The position numbers were made by a program, and so were the translations under genes. Shown here piece after piece: positions 24,949-34,192 of a DNA stretch of 64,000 nt. Source of the DNA: Crossiella sp. SN42 (GTDB taxonomy: Bacteria; Actinomycetota; Actinomycetes; Mycobacteriales; Pseudonocardiaceae); the NCBI RefSeq assembly GCF_023897065.1, contig NZ_JAMHIV010000024.1:62001-126000 (forward strand). Reading direction: 5' to 3'. Each line of letters opens with the position of its first letter. Position 1 is the first letter of the stretch. The notes beneath the pieces are model-generated. The model saw only the letters and a list, made by a program, of their open reading frames with translations. It was not told the origin of the DNA and did not search any database.

Positions 24949-27726
24949 GTGGGCGTGCGCGAGGGCGAGGAGTTCGGGCGGCGGTTGCGGGCCGAACTGC
25001 CGGGTGCGGCCAGGCTGGATGCGCAGACCCAGGCCGCTTACGGCTCGGACGCCTCGATCTACCGGGTGCTGCCCTTGGCCGTGCTGGAACCGCGGGACCT
25101 GGACGAGCTGGGCGCGGCGCTGGCCATCGCGCGCGAGCACGGGGTGCCGGTCACCGGCCGGGGTGGCGGGACCTCGGTGGCGGGCAACGCGATCGGGCCC
25201 GGTCTGGTGGTCGACTTCTCCCGGCACCTCAACCGGGTGCTGGCCATCGATCCCGAGGCGCGCACCGCGACCGTGCAGCCAGGGGTGGTGCTGGACGAGC
25301 TGCGTCGCCAGGCCGCGGCGCATGGACTGACCTTCGGGCCGGACCCGTCCACCCAGTCCCGCTGCACGCTCGGCGGGATGATCGGCAACAACGCCTGCGG
25401 GCCGCATTCGGTGGCCTGGGGCACCACCGCCGAGGTGGTGCACCGGCTGGACCTGCTGCTCGCCGACGGCCGCACGCTGAGCGCGGGGCCGGGCGGCAGT
25501 GGGGACGCGGAACTGGACCGGCGGCTGATCTCGTTGCGGGACAAGCACTTGGCCGAGCTGCGGCGGGAGCTGGGCCGGTTCCGCAGGCAGGTCTCCGGGT
25601 ACAACCTGGCGGAGTTGTTGCCGGAGAAGGGTTTCCACCTGGCGCGAGCGCTGGTCGGCTCGGAGGGCACCTGCGCGCTGGTCACCTCGGCCACCGTCGC
25701 GCTCACCCCGGTGCCCGCGACCACGGTGTTGCTGGTGCTGGGTTTTCCCGATGTCTACACCGCGGCGGACCAGGCCCCGGTGCTGGCCGCGGCGGGCGCG
25801 CTGACCGTGGAGGGCATGGACGACGCGCTGATCGCCGCGCTCGGCAGCGGGCCGGGAAGCGTTGCCGCGCGGGAACTTCCGCCCGGCCGGGCCTGGCTGT
25901 ACTGCGAGGTCGCCGGGGAGGCGGCGGCGCGGGAGCTGGCCGGGCTGGTCGAGGCCAGCGCGCTGGTGGTCACCGACCGGGCGCGGGCCGCCGCGCTGTG
26001 GCGGATCCGCAAGGACGGCGCGGGCATCGCGACCAGGATGGCCGACGGTGACGAGGCCTGGCCCGGCTGGGAGGACTCCGCGGTGCCGCCGGAACGCCTC
26101 GGCGGCTACCTGCGCGAGCTGCACGCGCTGCTGGCCGATCACGGTTACCGCGGCATCGCCTACGGGCACTTCGGCGAGGGTTGCCTGCACCTGCGCTGCG
26201 ACTGGGACCTGCTGAGCGCGCAAGGGGTTTCCCGCTACCGCGCGTTCATCGAGGCGGCCGCGGACCTGGTGGTGGCGCACGGCGGCACCAGCTCCGGCGA
26301 GCACGGCGACGGCCGGGCCCGCTCCGAACTGCTGGCCCGCACCTACTCGCCCGCGGTGCTGCGCGCCTTCGCCGGGTTCAAGGCGGCCTTCGACCCGGAC
26401 GGCCTGCTCAACCCCGGCGTTCTTGTTGCGCCACAACCACTCGACGCCGACCTGCGGCCGGGCCACGACCGGATCGAGCTGCCCGTGGTGCACGCCCTGC
26501 ACGCCGACCGCGGCTCCTTCGCCGCCGCGGTGCGCCGCTGCGTCGGCGTGGGCAGCTGCCGCCAGGCCAGCGGCCCGATGTGCCCGTCCTTCCAGGTCAC
26601 CAGGGACGAGGTGCACTCCACCAGGGGCCGGGCCAGGGTGCTCGGGGAGATGCTGCGCGGCGAGCTGCTCGACCCGGACGCCACCGCCGTGCGTGAGGCG
26701 CTTGACCTGTGCCTGTCCTGCAAGGCGTGCAAGCACGACTGTCCGGTGCAGGTGGACATGGCCACCTACAAGGCCGAGTTCCTGCACCGCCACTACCGCC
26801 GGAAGCTGCGGCCCCGCGCGCACTACTCGCTCGGCTGGCTGCCGCTGCTGGCCCGGCTGGCCCGCCCCGCGCCGCGACTGGCCAACGCGCTCACCGGCAA
26901 CCGGACCGCGCTGCGGCTGGCTGGGCTGGAGCCCCGCCGGGACCCGGTCTCCTTCGCCCGCACCAGTTTCCGCTCCTGGTGGCGTCGCCGCGGCGGGGCG
27001 CGGGGGACCGGCACACCGGTGCTGCTGTGGCCGGACACCTTCACCAACTTCCTGAACCCGGAGATCGGCATCGCCGCGGTGGAGGTGCTGGAGGCGCTGG
27101 GCTACCGGGTCGAGCTGCCGCGCGGCCCGGTCTGCTGCGGCCTGACCTGGCACTCCACCGGGCAGCTGGACATCGCCCGCCGGGTGCTGCGCCGCTCGGT
27201 CCGCGCGCTGACGGGCGATCAGCTGGTCATCGGGCTGGAACCGTCCTGCACGGTGCTGCTGCGGGAGGACGCCGCCGAGCTGGTGCCCGAGGCAGCGGGC
27301 CTGCGCGACCGGGTGCGCACGCTGGCCGAACTGGTCGCGGCGCACCAGGGTGACTGGCCGTTCGAGCGGTTGGACGCCAAGGCGGTCCGGCAGCCGCACT
27401 GCCACCAGCAGGCCACCTTCGGCGACGCGGCCGAGCGGGAGGTGCTGGCCCGGCTGGGCGTCGAGGTCGACCAGGTGGACGCGGGCTGCTGCGGCCTGGC
27501 CGGGAACTTCGGCTTCGAGCCCGGTCACTGGGAGGTCGCGCAGGCCTGCGCGGAACGCCAGCTGTACCCGAAGATCAGGGCCGCGCCGGCCGGCACGCTG
27601 GTGCTGGCCGACGGGTTCTCCTGTCGCACGCAGGCGGCGCAGGGCACCGAGGCCACCGCGGTGCACCTGGCCGGCCTGCTGCGGAAGGCGCTCAGCCCTC
27701 CGGCATCTTCGAGGAGTGGTGGTTGA
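24949..27726 (+). CDS. FAD-binding and Fe-S-binding fusion dehydrogenase (D-2-hydroxyacid / D-lactate dehydrogenase type)
   Basis: 925 residues with three parts. The N-terminal FAD_binding_4 domain has GRGGGTSVAGNAIG (about 65-78) and GGMIGNNACGPHSV. The FAD-oxidase C domain includes GHFGEGCLHLR and HGGTSSGEHGDGR. A ferredoxin-like segment (about 520-605) has CVGVGSCRQ and CLSCKACKHDCPVQVDM. Two CCG-type cysteine-rich domains end it (PVCCGLTWHSTG and AGCCGLAGNFG). Fused proteins of this build oxidise D-lactate, glycolate or D-2-hydroxyglutarate at the membrane. The GTG at 24949 has no ribosome site and may be leaderless. Confidence 0.88.
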   Translation: MGVREGEEFGRRLRAELPGAARLDAQTQAAYGSDASIYRVLPLAVLEPRDLDELGAALAIAREHGVPVTGRGGGTSVAGNAIGPGLVVDFSRHLNRVLAIDPEARTATVQPGVVLDELRRQAAAHGLTFGPDPSTQSRCTLGGMIGNNACGPHSVAWGTTAEVVHRLDLLLADGRTLSAGPGGSGDAELDRRLISLRDKHLAELRRELGRFRRQVSGYNLAELLPEKGFHLARALVGSEGTCALVTSATVALTPVPATTVLLVLGFPDVYTAADQAPVLAAAGALTVEGMDDALIAALGSGPGSVAARELPPGRAWLYCEVAGEAAARELAGLVEASALVVTDRARAAALWRIRKDGAGIATRMADGDEAWPGWEDSAVPPERLGGYLRELHALLADHGYRGIAYGHFGEGCLHLRCDWDLLSAQGVSRYRAFIEAAADLVVAHGGTSSGEHGDGRARSELLARTYSPAVLRAFAGFKAAFDPDGLLNPGVLVAPQPLDADLRPGHDRIELPVVHALHADRGSFAAAVRRCVGVGSCRQASGPMCPSFQVTRDEVHSTRGRARVLGEMLRGELLDPDATAVREALDLCLSCKACKHDCPVQVDMATYKAEFLHRHYRRKLRPRAHYSLGWLPLLARLARPAPRLANALTGNRTALRLAGLEPRRDPVSFARTSFRSWWRRRGGARGTGTPVLLWPDTFTNFLNPEIGIAAVEVLEALGYRVELPRGPVCCGLTWHSTGQLDIARRVLRRSVRALTGDQLVIGLEPSCTVLLREDAAELVPEAAGLRDRVRTLAELVAAHQGDWPFERLDAKAVRQPHCHQQATFGDAAEREVLARLGVEVDQVDAGCCGLAGNFGFEPGHWEVAQACAERQLYPKIRAAPAGTLVLADGFSCRTQAAQGTEATAVHLAGLLRKALSPPASSRSGG

Positions 27727-27950
27727 TGATCACCCAGCGCCCGTTCCGCTTCTCTTACACGAAGGTGTAGCGCGCATTCTCCAGGAAGTGGTTGAAGTAG
27801 TTCACGATCCCGGCCCGATCCGTGCGCACCCGGTTGGACAGCGTGGGGACCAGAACCGCTCCTGCTTGCCGGGCTGCCGCCCGCTCGCGCTCGCCACCAC
27901 GCCACCGCCGAGCACCAGCCCGGCGACCAGCGTGCCTGTGATTGTGACCG
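27692..27950 (-). pseudogene. Decayed SgcJ/EcaC (NTF2-like) family gene
   Basis: On the minus strand, a signal-peptide-like start (TLVAGLVLGGGVVASASG) is followed in another frame by VPTLSNRVRTDRAGIVNYFNHFLE, with key residues TLSNRVR and YFNHFLE, then ARYTFV, an in-frame TAA, and KRNGRWVIINHHSS. These pieces are in the order seen in the roughly 150-residue secreted SgcJ/EcaC family, but the N-terminal half and about 30 residues before ARYTFV are missing. Two deletions, a frameshift and a stop mean no functional protein. Its 3' end overlaps the end of the FAD/Fe-S gene. Confidence 0.75.
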
Positions 27951-27957
27951 GACTTAC

Positions 27958-27992
27958 TTAGGGTGTCTAAGCAAACTTGTTAGACTGGCTAA
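27958..27992. promoter_or_regulatory. Tandem TTAG-N5-CTAA operators at the MarR start
   Basis: TTAG-GGTGT-CTAA (27958-27970) and TTAG-ACTGG-CTAA (27980-27992) are two copies of one palindrome, centres 22 bases apart (two helical turns). The second abuts the GTG start, so binding would cover the transcription start. Likely MarR autoregulation of the MarR-MFS operon. Confidence 0.65.
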
Positions 27993-28430
27993 GTGTCCAC
28001 CGGTGCAATGAAGATCGACTACCTGGCGCGGGAGCTTCGCCCGCTGGTTTTCCGGCTCTACTACGTGGTGCGCCGGGAGACCCCGCAGCACCAGCTGACG
28101 CTCACCCAGGCCTCCGTGCTGGCCACCCTGGTCACCGACGGGCCGCAGCGGATGAGTGCGCTGGCCGAGCGGGAGGGCGTGCGGATGCCGTCGATGACCG
28201 ACGTGGTCGCCCGCCTGGAACGGCTGGGCTACGCCCGCCGCGCGCCGGATCCGGTGGACCGCAGGGCCGTGCTGGCCGAGGCGACCGAGCAGGGCACCCG
28301 GCTGATCGAGGAGCTGGTGCGGGCGCGCGAGGAGTTCCTCAGCGCCCGGCTGGCCGAGCTGGGTGAGACCGACCGCGCCGCCATCGCCGCCGCCCTGCCC
28401 GCACTGTGGCGCTTGCTGGAGGTCAACTGA
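27993..28430 (+). CDS. MarR family transcriptional regulator
   Basis: 145 residues with winged helix-turn-helix elements LTQASVLATLVTDGPQRMSALAER, split as LTQASVLATLV and RMSALAEREGVRMPSM, then VVARLERLGYARR and the DPVDRRAVLAE wing. The GTG at 27993 follows the second operator directly, which implies a leaderless mRNA; ATG at 28008 is an alternative start. One base separates its stop from the MFS transporter start, a classic drug-sensing regulator plus efflux pump operon. Confidence 0.9.
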   Translation: MSTGAMKIDYLARELRPLVFRLYYVVRRETPQHQLTLTQASVLATLVTDGPQRMSALAEREGVRMPSMTDVVARLERLGYARRAPDPVDRRAVLAEATEQGTRLIEELVRAREEFLSARLAELGETDRAAIAAALPALWRLLEVN

Positions 28431-28431
28431 G

Positions 28432-29643
28432 ATGAGTTCTGAGGTAAGGCTGCTCGATGCCTTGAAGGGGCAGCCCCGAACGGTGTGGATCACCGCCTTC
28501 GCCGCGGTGATCGCGTTCATGGGCATCGGGCTGGTCGATCCGATCCTGCTGTCCATTGCCACCGCCTTGCAGGCCACCCCGTCCCAGGTGACCCTGCTGT
28601 TCTCCTCCTACCTCGGCGTGCAGGTGGTGGCGATGCTGTTCACCGGGGCCTGCGCGGCCCGCTTCGGCGCCAAGCGCACCCTGGTCGGCGGGCTGGCGCT
28701 GATCGTGGCGGCCACCCTGGCCTGCGCGCTGGCCTCCTCGATCACCGAGCTGGTCAGCCTGCGCGCGGTCTGGGGACTGGGCAACGCCTTCTTCATCGCC
28801 ACCGCGCTGTCGGTGATCGTGGGCGCGGCCTCCGGCGGCCAGCAGGGCGCGATCCTGTTGTACGAGGCGGCTTTGGGCATCGGGCTGTCCACCGGGCCGC
28901 TGCTCGGCGCGGCGCTGGGCTCGCTGTCCTGGCGCGGCCCGTTCGCCGGCACCGCGGTGCTGATGGCGATCGCGCTGGTGCTCGCCGCCGCGCTGCTGCC
29001 CGGCGACGCGCACGCCAAGCGCGAACCGGTCCGGCTGCTCGACCCGCTGCGCGCGCTGCGGCACCGCGGCCTGCTGCGCACCTCGGTCGGGTCCGCGCTC
29101 TACACCGCCGGGTTCTTCACCGTGCTGGCCTGGGCGCCGTTTGTGCTCCAGTTCTCCGCGGTCCAGGTCGGCCTGGTCTTCTTCGCCTGGGGCCTGTGCG
29201 TGGCGGTGGCCGGCGTGCTGCTCGCGCCGAGGCTGGCCGCCCGGCTCGGCGAGCGCCGCGCCACCGTGCTCGCGGTGCTGGCCAACGCGGCGCTGCTGGC
29301 GCTGATGCTGGTGCCGGACAAGCCGGTGCTGGTGGTCGCGGTGATCCTCAGCGGTGTCGTCTCCGGCCTGCTGAACACGCTGTTCACCGGCGCCGCGATG
29401 AGCATCAGCCCGGCCCCGCGCGCGGTGGCCAGCGGCGGCTACAACTTCCTGCGCTGGCTGGGCGGCGCGGCCGCGGCCACCCTGGTCGGGCACCTGGCCG
29501 AGTGGTTCGGCTGGACGCACGCCCCGTTCCTGGTCGGCGCGCTGCTCTGCCTGCTGGCCGGTGGCCTGCTCGCGCTGGGCGCGGACGAACCGGACACCAA
29601 GGAGGTTCCGGTCGAAGCGGCCATCGTGGGTGAGGAACTCTAG
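28432..29643 (+). CDS. MFS transporter, drug efflux type
   Basis: 403 residues with about 12 hydrophobic helices. Helix 1 is ITAFAAVIAFMGIGLVDPILLSI with the drug-proton antiporter-like GxGLVDP; the loop 2-3 motif is ARFGAKRTLVGG. It directly follows the MarR gene and should be derepressed with it. It is probably an exporter of the MarR ligand. A strong hairpin follows. The substrate is unknown. Confidence 0.87.
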   Translation: MSSEVRLLDALKGQPRTVWITAFAAVIAFMGIGLVDPILLSIATALQATPSQVTLLFSSYLGVQVVAMLFTGACAARFGAKRTLVGGLALIVAATLACALASSITELVSLRAVWGLGNAFFIATALSVIVGAASGGQQGAILLYEAALGIGLSTGPLLGAALGSLSWRGPFAGTAVLMAIALVLAAALLPGDAHAKREPVRLLDPLRALRHRGLLRTSVGSALYTAGFFTVLAWAPFVLQFSAVQVGLVFFAWGLCVAVAGVLLAPRLAARLGERRATVLAVLANAALLALMLVPDKPVLVVAVILSGVVSGLLNTLFTGAAMSISPAPRAVASGGYNFLRWLGGAAAATLVGHLAEWFGWTHAPFLVGALLCLLAGGLLALGADEPDTKEVPVEAAIVGEEL

Positions 29644-29657
29644 TAGCTGTTCACAGT

Positions 29658-29712
29658 GTGCGGACCATGGCCGGTGAATCACTCACGGTGATGGTCCGCA
29701 TGACTTATTTCA
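29658..29712 (+). terminator. Terminator of the MarR-MFS operon
   Basis: TGCGGACCAT (29659-29668) pairs with ATGGTCCGCA (29691-29700), a perfect 10-bp stem, followed by TGACTTATTT, 15 bases after the MFS stop. Confidence 0.75.
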
Positions 29713-29849
29713 CCGTTATGCCCGCTAGCCAGGTTGCAAGCTGACAACGGAGCGTGTCTGTTTGTGTTCTGTTCACTTTCAGGTCTTCCCCGGCTCGCTT
29801 GACGGACCTACGGTCACGCCGTTCCCAGACTGACGTCGTGGAGGTACGT

Positions 29850-31955
29850 GTGTCTCAAGGAGAGCAGGGTCACCGCCTGCTGCCGCTGCTGCCCAACCAC
29901 CCGTTGGGCCGTTCGGCGCTGACCTGCGAGTACCGGTGTGGCAACGCGTGTGCGCACGAGGAGCCCAACAACTCGGGCAATGAGTACTTCGGCGACATGG
30001 CTCGCAAGGCGATGTCCCGGCGGGGCATGCTGCGGGCCGGCGCCGTGCTGGCCATCGCGGGCGCGGGCGCCAGCACGCTGGCCGGCACCGCGGCCGCCGA
30101 CGTCAAGCTGGACCTGAACGCCGGTCCGGTGGACGTGGACCTGGAGCTCGGCTTCGGTGGCGGCCGCCGCACCGCGGGGGTGAACTTCGAGCCGGTCGCG
30201 CCCAACCGGGACGACAAGGTCACCGTGCCCAAGGGCTACACGCACGAGGTGCTGATCCGCTGGGGCGACCCGGTGCTGCCCGGCGCGCCCAAGTGGGACT
30301 TCGAGAAGCAGACCGCGGCCGCCCAGGCCATGCAGTTCGGCTTCAACAACGACTACTGCGGCCTGGTGCCGATCCCCGGCTGCGATGACAAGTGGCTCAT
30401 GGTCAGCAACCACGAGTACACCACCGAGGAGTTCATGTTCCGCGGCTGGAACAAGGACAACCCGACCCGCGAGCAGGTGGAGACCGCCTGGGCCGCGCAC
30501 GGCCAGTCCGTGGTGCTGGTGGAGCGCAACCGGCGCACCGGCAAGCTGGAAGCCAAGGTGGACAAGCGGTACAACCGCCGGATCACGCTGACCACGCCGT
30601 TCGAGGTGCGCGGCCCGGCAGCCGGTTCGCAGTACCTCAAGACCTCGGCCGACCCGACCGGCACCGTGGTGCTGGGCACGCAGAACAACTGCGCGGGCGG
30701 GCTCACCCCGTGGGGCACCATCCTCTCCGGCGAGGAGAACGTCAACCAGTACTTCGCCAACGCGGACAAGGTCACCGACCCGGTCACCAGCGCGCGACTG
30801 GCCCGCTACGGCTTCCCCAAGGGCACCAGCACCCGCAAGTGGGAGCGCTTCGACAAGCGTTTCGACCTGGCGCAGGAGCCCAACGAGGCCAACCGGTTCG
30901 GCTACATCGTGGAGATCGACCCGTTCGAGCCGGACCAGCCGCCGGTCAAGCACACCGCGCTCGGCCGGTTCAAGCACGAGGGCGCCAACGTGATCGTGGC
31001 CCGGGACGGCCGCGTGGTCGCCTACATGGGCGATGACGAGCGCTTCGACTACATGTACAAGTTCGTCACCGACGGCCGGATCAAGCACGGGCACAGCAAG
31101 CGCGCCCGCGAGCACAACAAGCGGCTGCTGGACTCCGGCACGCTCTACGTGGCCAAGTTCAGCGGGGACAGCCCGGCCGCGGAGATCGACGGCTCCGGCA
31201 AGCTGCCCAGCGACGGCCAGTTCGACGGCACCGGCGAGTGGATCCCGCTGGCGCACAACAACAAGTCCTTCGTGCCCGGCTTCACCGCCGAGGAGGTCTA
31301 CGTCTTCACCCGGCTGGCCGCGGACAAGGTCGGCGCCACCAAGATGGACCGGCCCGAGGACGTCGAGCCGAACCTGCGCAACCGCCGGATCTACGCCGCG
31401 CTGACCAACAACACCGACCGCGGCAAGCCGGGCAAGGAAGGCGCCACCGAGGTCGCGCCGCGCCTGGGCAACAAGAACGGCCAGGTGCTGGAGATCGAGG
31501 AGCGGTTCTCCGACAACACCGCGACCCGGTTCAAGTGGAACCTGCTGCTGGTGTGCGGCGACCCGAAGGCCGCCGACACCTACTTCGGCGGGTACGACAA
31601 GACCAAGGTCAGCCCGATCTCCTGCCCGGACAACGTGGCCTTCGACGGCTACGGCAACCTGTGGATCTCCACCGACGGCAACGCCCTCGGCGCCAACGAC
31701 GGCCTGTTCGCCACCCCGCTGGAGGGCAGGGAGCGCGGCCACGTCCGCCAGTTCCTGACCGTGCCGATCGGCGCGGAGACCTGCGGACCGGTCATCGGCG
31801 AGCGGTTCGTGCTGGTCTCGGTGCAGCACCCGGGCGAGGTGGACGGGGCGAGCATCGAGAAGCCCGCCTCGCACTGGCCGGACGGCGGCACCAGCCAGCC
31901 GCGGCCGTCCGTCGTGGCGGTCTACAAGAACGACGGCGGCCGCATCGGCAGCTGA
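29850..31955 (+). CDS. PhoX-like (DUF839) secreted alkaline phosphatase
   Basis: 701 residues. A Tat signal (KAMSRRGMLRAGAVLAIAGAG) starts about 50 residues in, as is usual for PhoX proteins, whose N-terminal leader includes HPLGRSALTCEYRCGN. The catalytic body contains NHEYTTEEFMF, CAGGLTPWGTILSGEEN and a late SCPDNVAFDGYGNLWISTDGN, with key residues in SGEEN and the NLWISTDG box. PhoX is a calcium/iron-dependent phosphatase that releases phosphate from organic esters outside the cell. I chose the GTG at 29850 because GGAGG sits 5 bases upstream. GTTCAC occurs upstream, but no clear PHO-box pair was found. Confidence 0.88.
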   Translation: MSQGEQGHRLLPLLPNHPLGRSALTCEYRCGNACAHEEPNNSGNEYFGDMARKAMSRRGMLRAGAVLAIAGAGASTLAGTAAADVKLDLNAGPVDVDLELGFGGGRRTAGVNFEPVAPNRDDKVTVPKGYTHEVLIRWGDPVLPGAPKWDFEKQTAAAQAMQFGFNNDYCGLVPIPGCDDKWLMVSNHEYTTEEFMFRGWNKDNPTREQVETAWAAHGQSVVLVERNRRTGKLEAKVDKRYNRRITLTTPFEVRGPAAGSQYLKTSADPTGTVVLGTQNNCAGGLTPWGTILSGEENVNQYFANADKVTDPVTSARLARYGFPKGTSTRKWERFDKRFDLAQEPNEANRFGYIVEIDPFEPDQPPVKHTALGRFKHEGANVIVARDGRVVAYMGDDERFDYMYKFVTDGRIKHGHSKRAREHNKRLLDSGTLYVAKFSGDSPAAEIDGSGKLPSDGQFDGTGEWIPLAHNNKSFVPGFTAEEVYVFTRLAADKVGATKMDRPEDVEPNLRNRRIYAALTNNTDRGKPGKEGATEVAPRLGNKNGQVLEIEERFSDNTATRFKWNLLLVCGDPKAADTYFGGYDKTKVSPISCPDNVAFDGYGNLWISTDGNALGANDGLFATPLEGRERGHVRQFLTVPIGAETCGPVIGERFVLVSVQHPGEVDGASIEKPASHWPDGGTSQPRPSVVAVYKNDGGRIGS

Positions 31956-31959
31956 GTGA

Positions 31960-33261
31960 TCAGCGGTGCTCGTTGCCTCTCCGCAAGGCGAGCACGAGCA
32001 CCGCTGACATCAGCATCGCCCCGCCGACCAGCCACAACCCGGTCCGCTGGCTGCCGGTGGCATCGGCCAGCGCGCCGGTGAGGTAGGGCGCGACGAACCC
32101 GGACAGGTTGCCCAGCGAGTTGATCAGCCCGATCGCGCCGGCCGCCGCGGCGCCGGAGAGGAACGTGGTCGGCAGCGCCCAGAAGGTGGGCATCGCGGCC
32201 AGCACGCCGCAGGCGCACACGGTCACCGCGATCATCGCCGCCAGCGGGTTGCCCAGGTAGAGCGCGATCGGGATGGCCAGCCCGCCCAGCAGCGCGGGCA
32301 GCGCCACGTGCCAGGTGCGCTCGCCGGTCCGGTCGCCGTGCCGCCCCCACCAGATCATCACCGCCGCGCCGATGGCGTACGGCACCGCGTTGATCAGCCC
32401 GCGCTCCACCACGGTGTAAGCGGTGCCGAACTGCGCCTCGAAGCCCTTGATGATGGTGGGCAGGAAGAAGCCGAGCGCGTAGAGCCCGTAGACGATGCCG
32501 AAGTAGACCAGCGCCAGCGCCAGGATCCGCGGCGAGGTGAGCGCCTTGCGCAGGGTCCAGCCGTGCTTGGCCTCGGTCGCCTTCTCCTCCGCGGCCAGCT
32601 CCTCGGTCAGCCAGGTCCGCTCCGCCTCGGTCAGCCACTTGGCCTCGCTGGGCCGGTCGGTGAGGAAGAACCAGGTCACCCCGGCCAGCAGGATCGCCGG
32701 CACCCCCTCGGCCAGGAACATGAACCGCCAGCCGGACAGGCCGAACACGCCGTCCCCGTAGCTGATCAGCAGGCTGGACACGGTGGCGCCGATCGCGCTG
32801 GAGACCGCGACCGCGGCCATGAACTGCGCGACCACCTTGGCCCGCTGGTAGGCCGGGAACCAGTAGGTCAGGTAGAGGATGATGCCGGGGAAGAACCCGG
32901 CCTCGGCCACACCGAGCAGGAACCGCAGCACCGACAGCGTGGTCGCGTTCGGCACGAAGGCCATCGCGGTGGCGATGATGCCCCAGCTGATCATGATCCG
33001 GGCGATCCAGCGGCGCGCGCCGAAGCGGTGCAGCGCCAGGTTGCTGGGCACCTCCAGCAGCAGGTACCCCACGAAGAATATGCCGGAGGCGAAGCCGAAC
33101 GCCTTCTGGTCCATGCCCAGCTCGGCGGTCAGCCCGTTCGGCCCGGCAAACCCGATGTTGACCCGGTCCAGGTAGTTGATGAAGTACAACAACCCCAGGA
33201 ACGGGACCAACCGCCAGGTGACCTTGCGCATGACCCGGTCCCGCATCGCGACGGTGTCCAT
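31960..33261 (-). CDS. ACS-type MFS transporter (organic anion:cation symporter)
   Basis: 433 residues with about 12 helices. The N-terminal motif LYFINYLDRVNIGFAG and the segment GFFPGIILYLTYWFPAYQRA are signatures of the phthalate/tartrate/4-hydroxyphenylacetate permease branch. It should import an organic acid. It stops 4 bases from the converging PhoX stop, with a small GCTGA/TCAGC hairpin between. The ATG at 33261 follows AGGAA. No catabolic partner gene is next to it apart from the SDR. Confidence 0.88.
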   Translation of the reverse strand: MDTVAMRDRVMRKVTWRLVPFLGLLYFINYLDRVNIGFAGPNGLTAELGMDQKAFGFASGIFFVGYLLLEVPSNLALHRFGARRWIARIMISWGIIATAMAFVPNATTLSVLRFLLGVAEAGFFPGIILYLTYWFPAYQRAKVVAQFMAAVAVSSAIGATVSSLLISYGDGVFGLSGWRFMFLAEGVPAILLAGVTWFFLTDRPSEAKWLTEAERTWLTEELAAEEKATEAKHGWTLRKALTSPRILALALVYFGIVYGLYALGFFLPTIIKGFEAQFGTAYTVVERGLINAVPYAIGAAVMIWWGRHGDRTGERTWHVALPALLGGLAIPIALYLGNPLAAMIAVTVCACGVLAAMPTFWALPTTFLSGAAAAGAIGLINSLGNLSGFVAPYLTGALADATGSQRTGLWLVGGAMLMSAVLVLALRRGNEHR

Positions 33262-33502
33262 CCCGGGTTCCTAAGCGAGAAGATCGCGCACGTCAAGCCG
33301 AACAGGTTCCTGACAACCGCCTGGTTGGGTGAGCGCATGCGTCTCGCCCGCCGCGGCCCGGTCCTACGCGGCCGCGCGGGCCGAGCTCCGCCAAGCCGGT
33401 CACCGGCGGCCGGGACTACTTCGACAACGCGGCCCGGCACAACACCGTGCCGGTCTGCCGCGCCATCCGCGTGGCGAACCCGCGCTGAGCTAGCGTCGAG
33501 CC
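33262..33502. other. Intergenic region with an unidentified coding remnant
   Basis: On the plus strand, the frame ending at 33488 reads GRDYFDNAARHNTVPVCRAI and then RVANPR before a stop, and looks like a real protein C-terminus. The frame just upstream is interrupted by a stop near 33331, and a neighbouring frame reads SYAAARAELRQAG. I read it as the decayed tail of a lost gene; the family is not recognised. Confidence 0.35.
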
Positions 33503-34192
33503 ATGACGTCCCGCCCCCGCGCCCTGGTCACCGGCGCCTCCCGAGGCATCGGCAAGGCCATCGCCCACGCCCTGTCCCCCACCCACGACCTGCTGCTGGG
33601 CGGCCGCGACCAGACCGCGCTGTCCGCACTGGCCGGCGAGCTGGGCAACGCCATCCCGTGGACCGCCGACCTGGCCGACACCGAGGCGCTGACCGCGGCC
33701 ACCGCCGAGATCGACCGCCTCGACCTGCTGGTGCACAGCGCCGGCGTGGCCGAGCTGGGCGCCATCGCGGACACCCCGGCCAAGGTCTGGCGGGAGACCT
33801 ACGAGATCAACGTGGTCGCGGTCGCCGAGCTCACCCGCCTGCTGCTGCCCGCCCTGCGCACCGCCCGCGGCACCGTCATCCTGATCAACTCCGGCGCCGG
33901 CCTGCGCGCCAACCCCGGCTGGGCCGCCTACGCCGCCAGCAAGTTCGCCCTGCGCGCCCTCGGCGACGCGCTGCGCGCCGAAGAGGAGGCCAACGGCATC
34001 CGGGTGACCTCGGTGCACCCCGGCCGCACCGCCACCGACATGCAGCGCGGCATCCGCACCGCCGAGGGCGGCGAGTTCCAGCCCGATGCCTACCTGACCC
34101 CGGAGTCGGTGGCCGGCGCGGTGGCCATGGCCGCCAACGCCGGTCCCGACGCCCACCTCACCGAGATCGTGATCCGCCCGGCTAGCCGCTGA
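33503..34192 (+). CDS. Short-chain dehydrogenase/reductase (SDR)
   Basis: 229 residues of classical SDR build: TGASRGIG cofactor motif (about 9-16), NAG-equivalent HSAGVAELG, the catalytic serine in ILINSGAG, and YAASK (Tyr-x-x-x-Lys, about 149-153). The short length, without a long C-terminal loop, fits single-domain NADP-dependent reductases. Its 3' end overlaps the converging amidohydrolase by 11 bases. Substrate unknown. Confidence 0.88.
   Translation: MTSRPRALVTGASRGIGKAIAHALSPTHDLLLGGRDQTALSALAGELGNAIPWTADLADTEALTAATAEIDRLDLLVHSAGVAELGAIADTPAKVWRETYEINVVAVAELTRLLLPALRTARGTVILINSGAGLRANPGWAAYAASKFALRALGDALRAEEEANGIRVTSVHPGRTATDMQRGIRTAEGGEFQPDAYLTPESVAGAVAMAANAGPDAHLTEIVIRPASR

Noticed and set aside
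24832-27666. A 944-residue open frame opposite the FAD/Fe-S gene
   Set aside because: High-GC antisense shadow; composition rich in H, Q, R, A and G, without domains.
29754-29850. PHO boxes upstream of the PhoX gene
   Set aside because: Only a single GTTCAC-like unit was seen; two correctly spaced repeats are needed.
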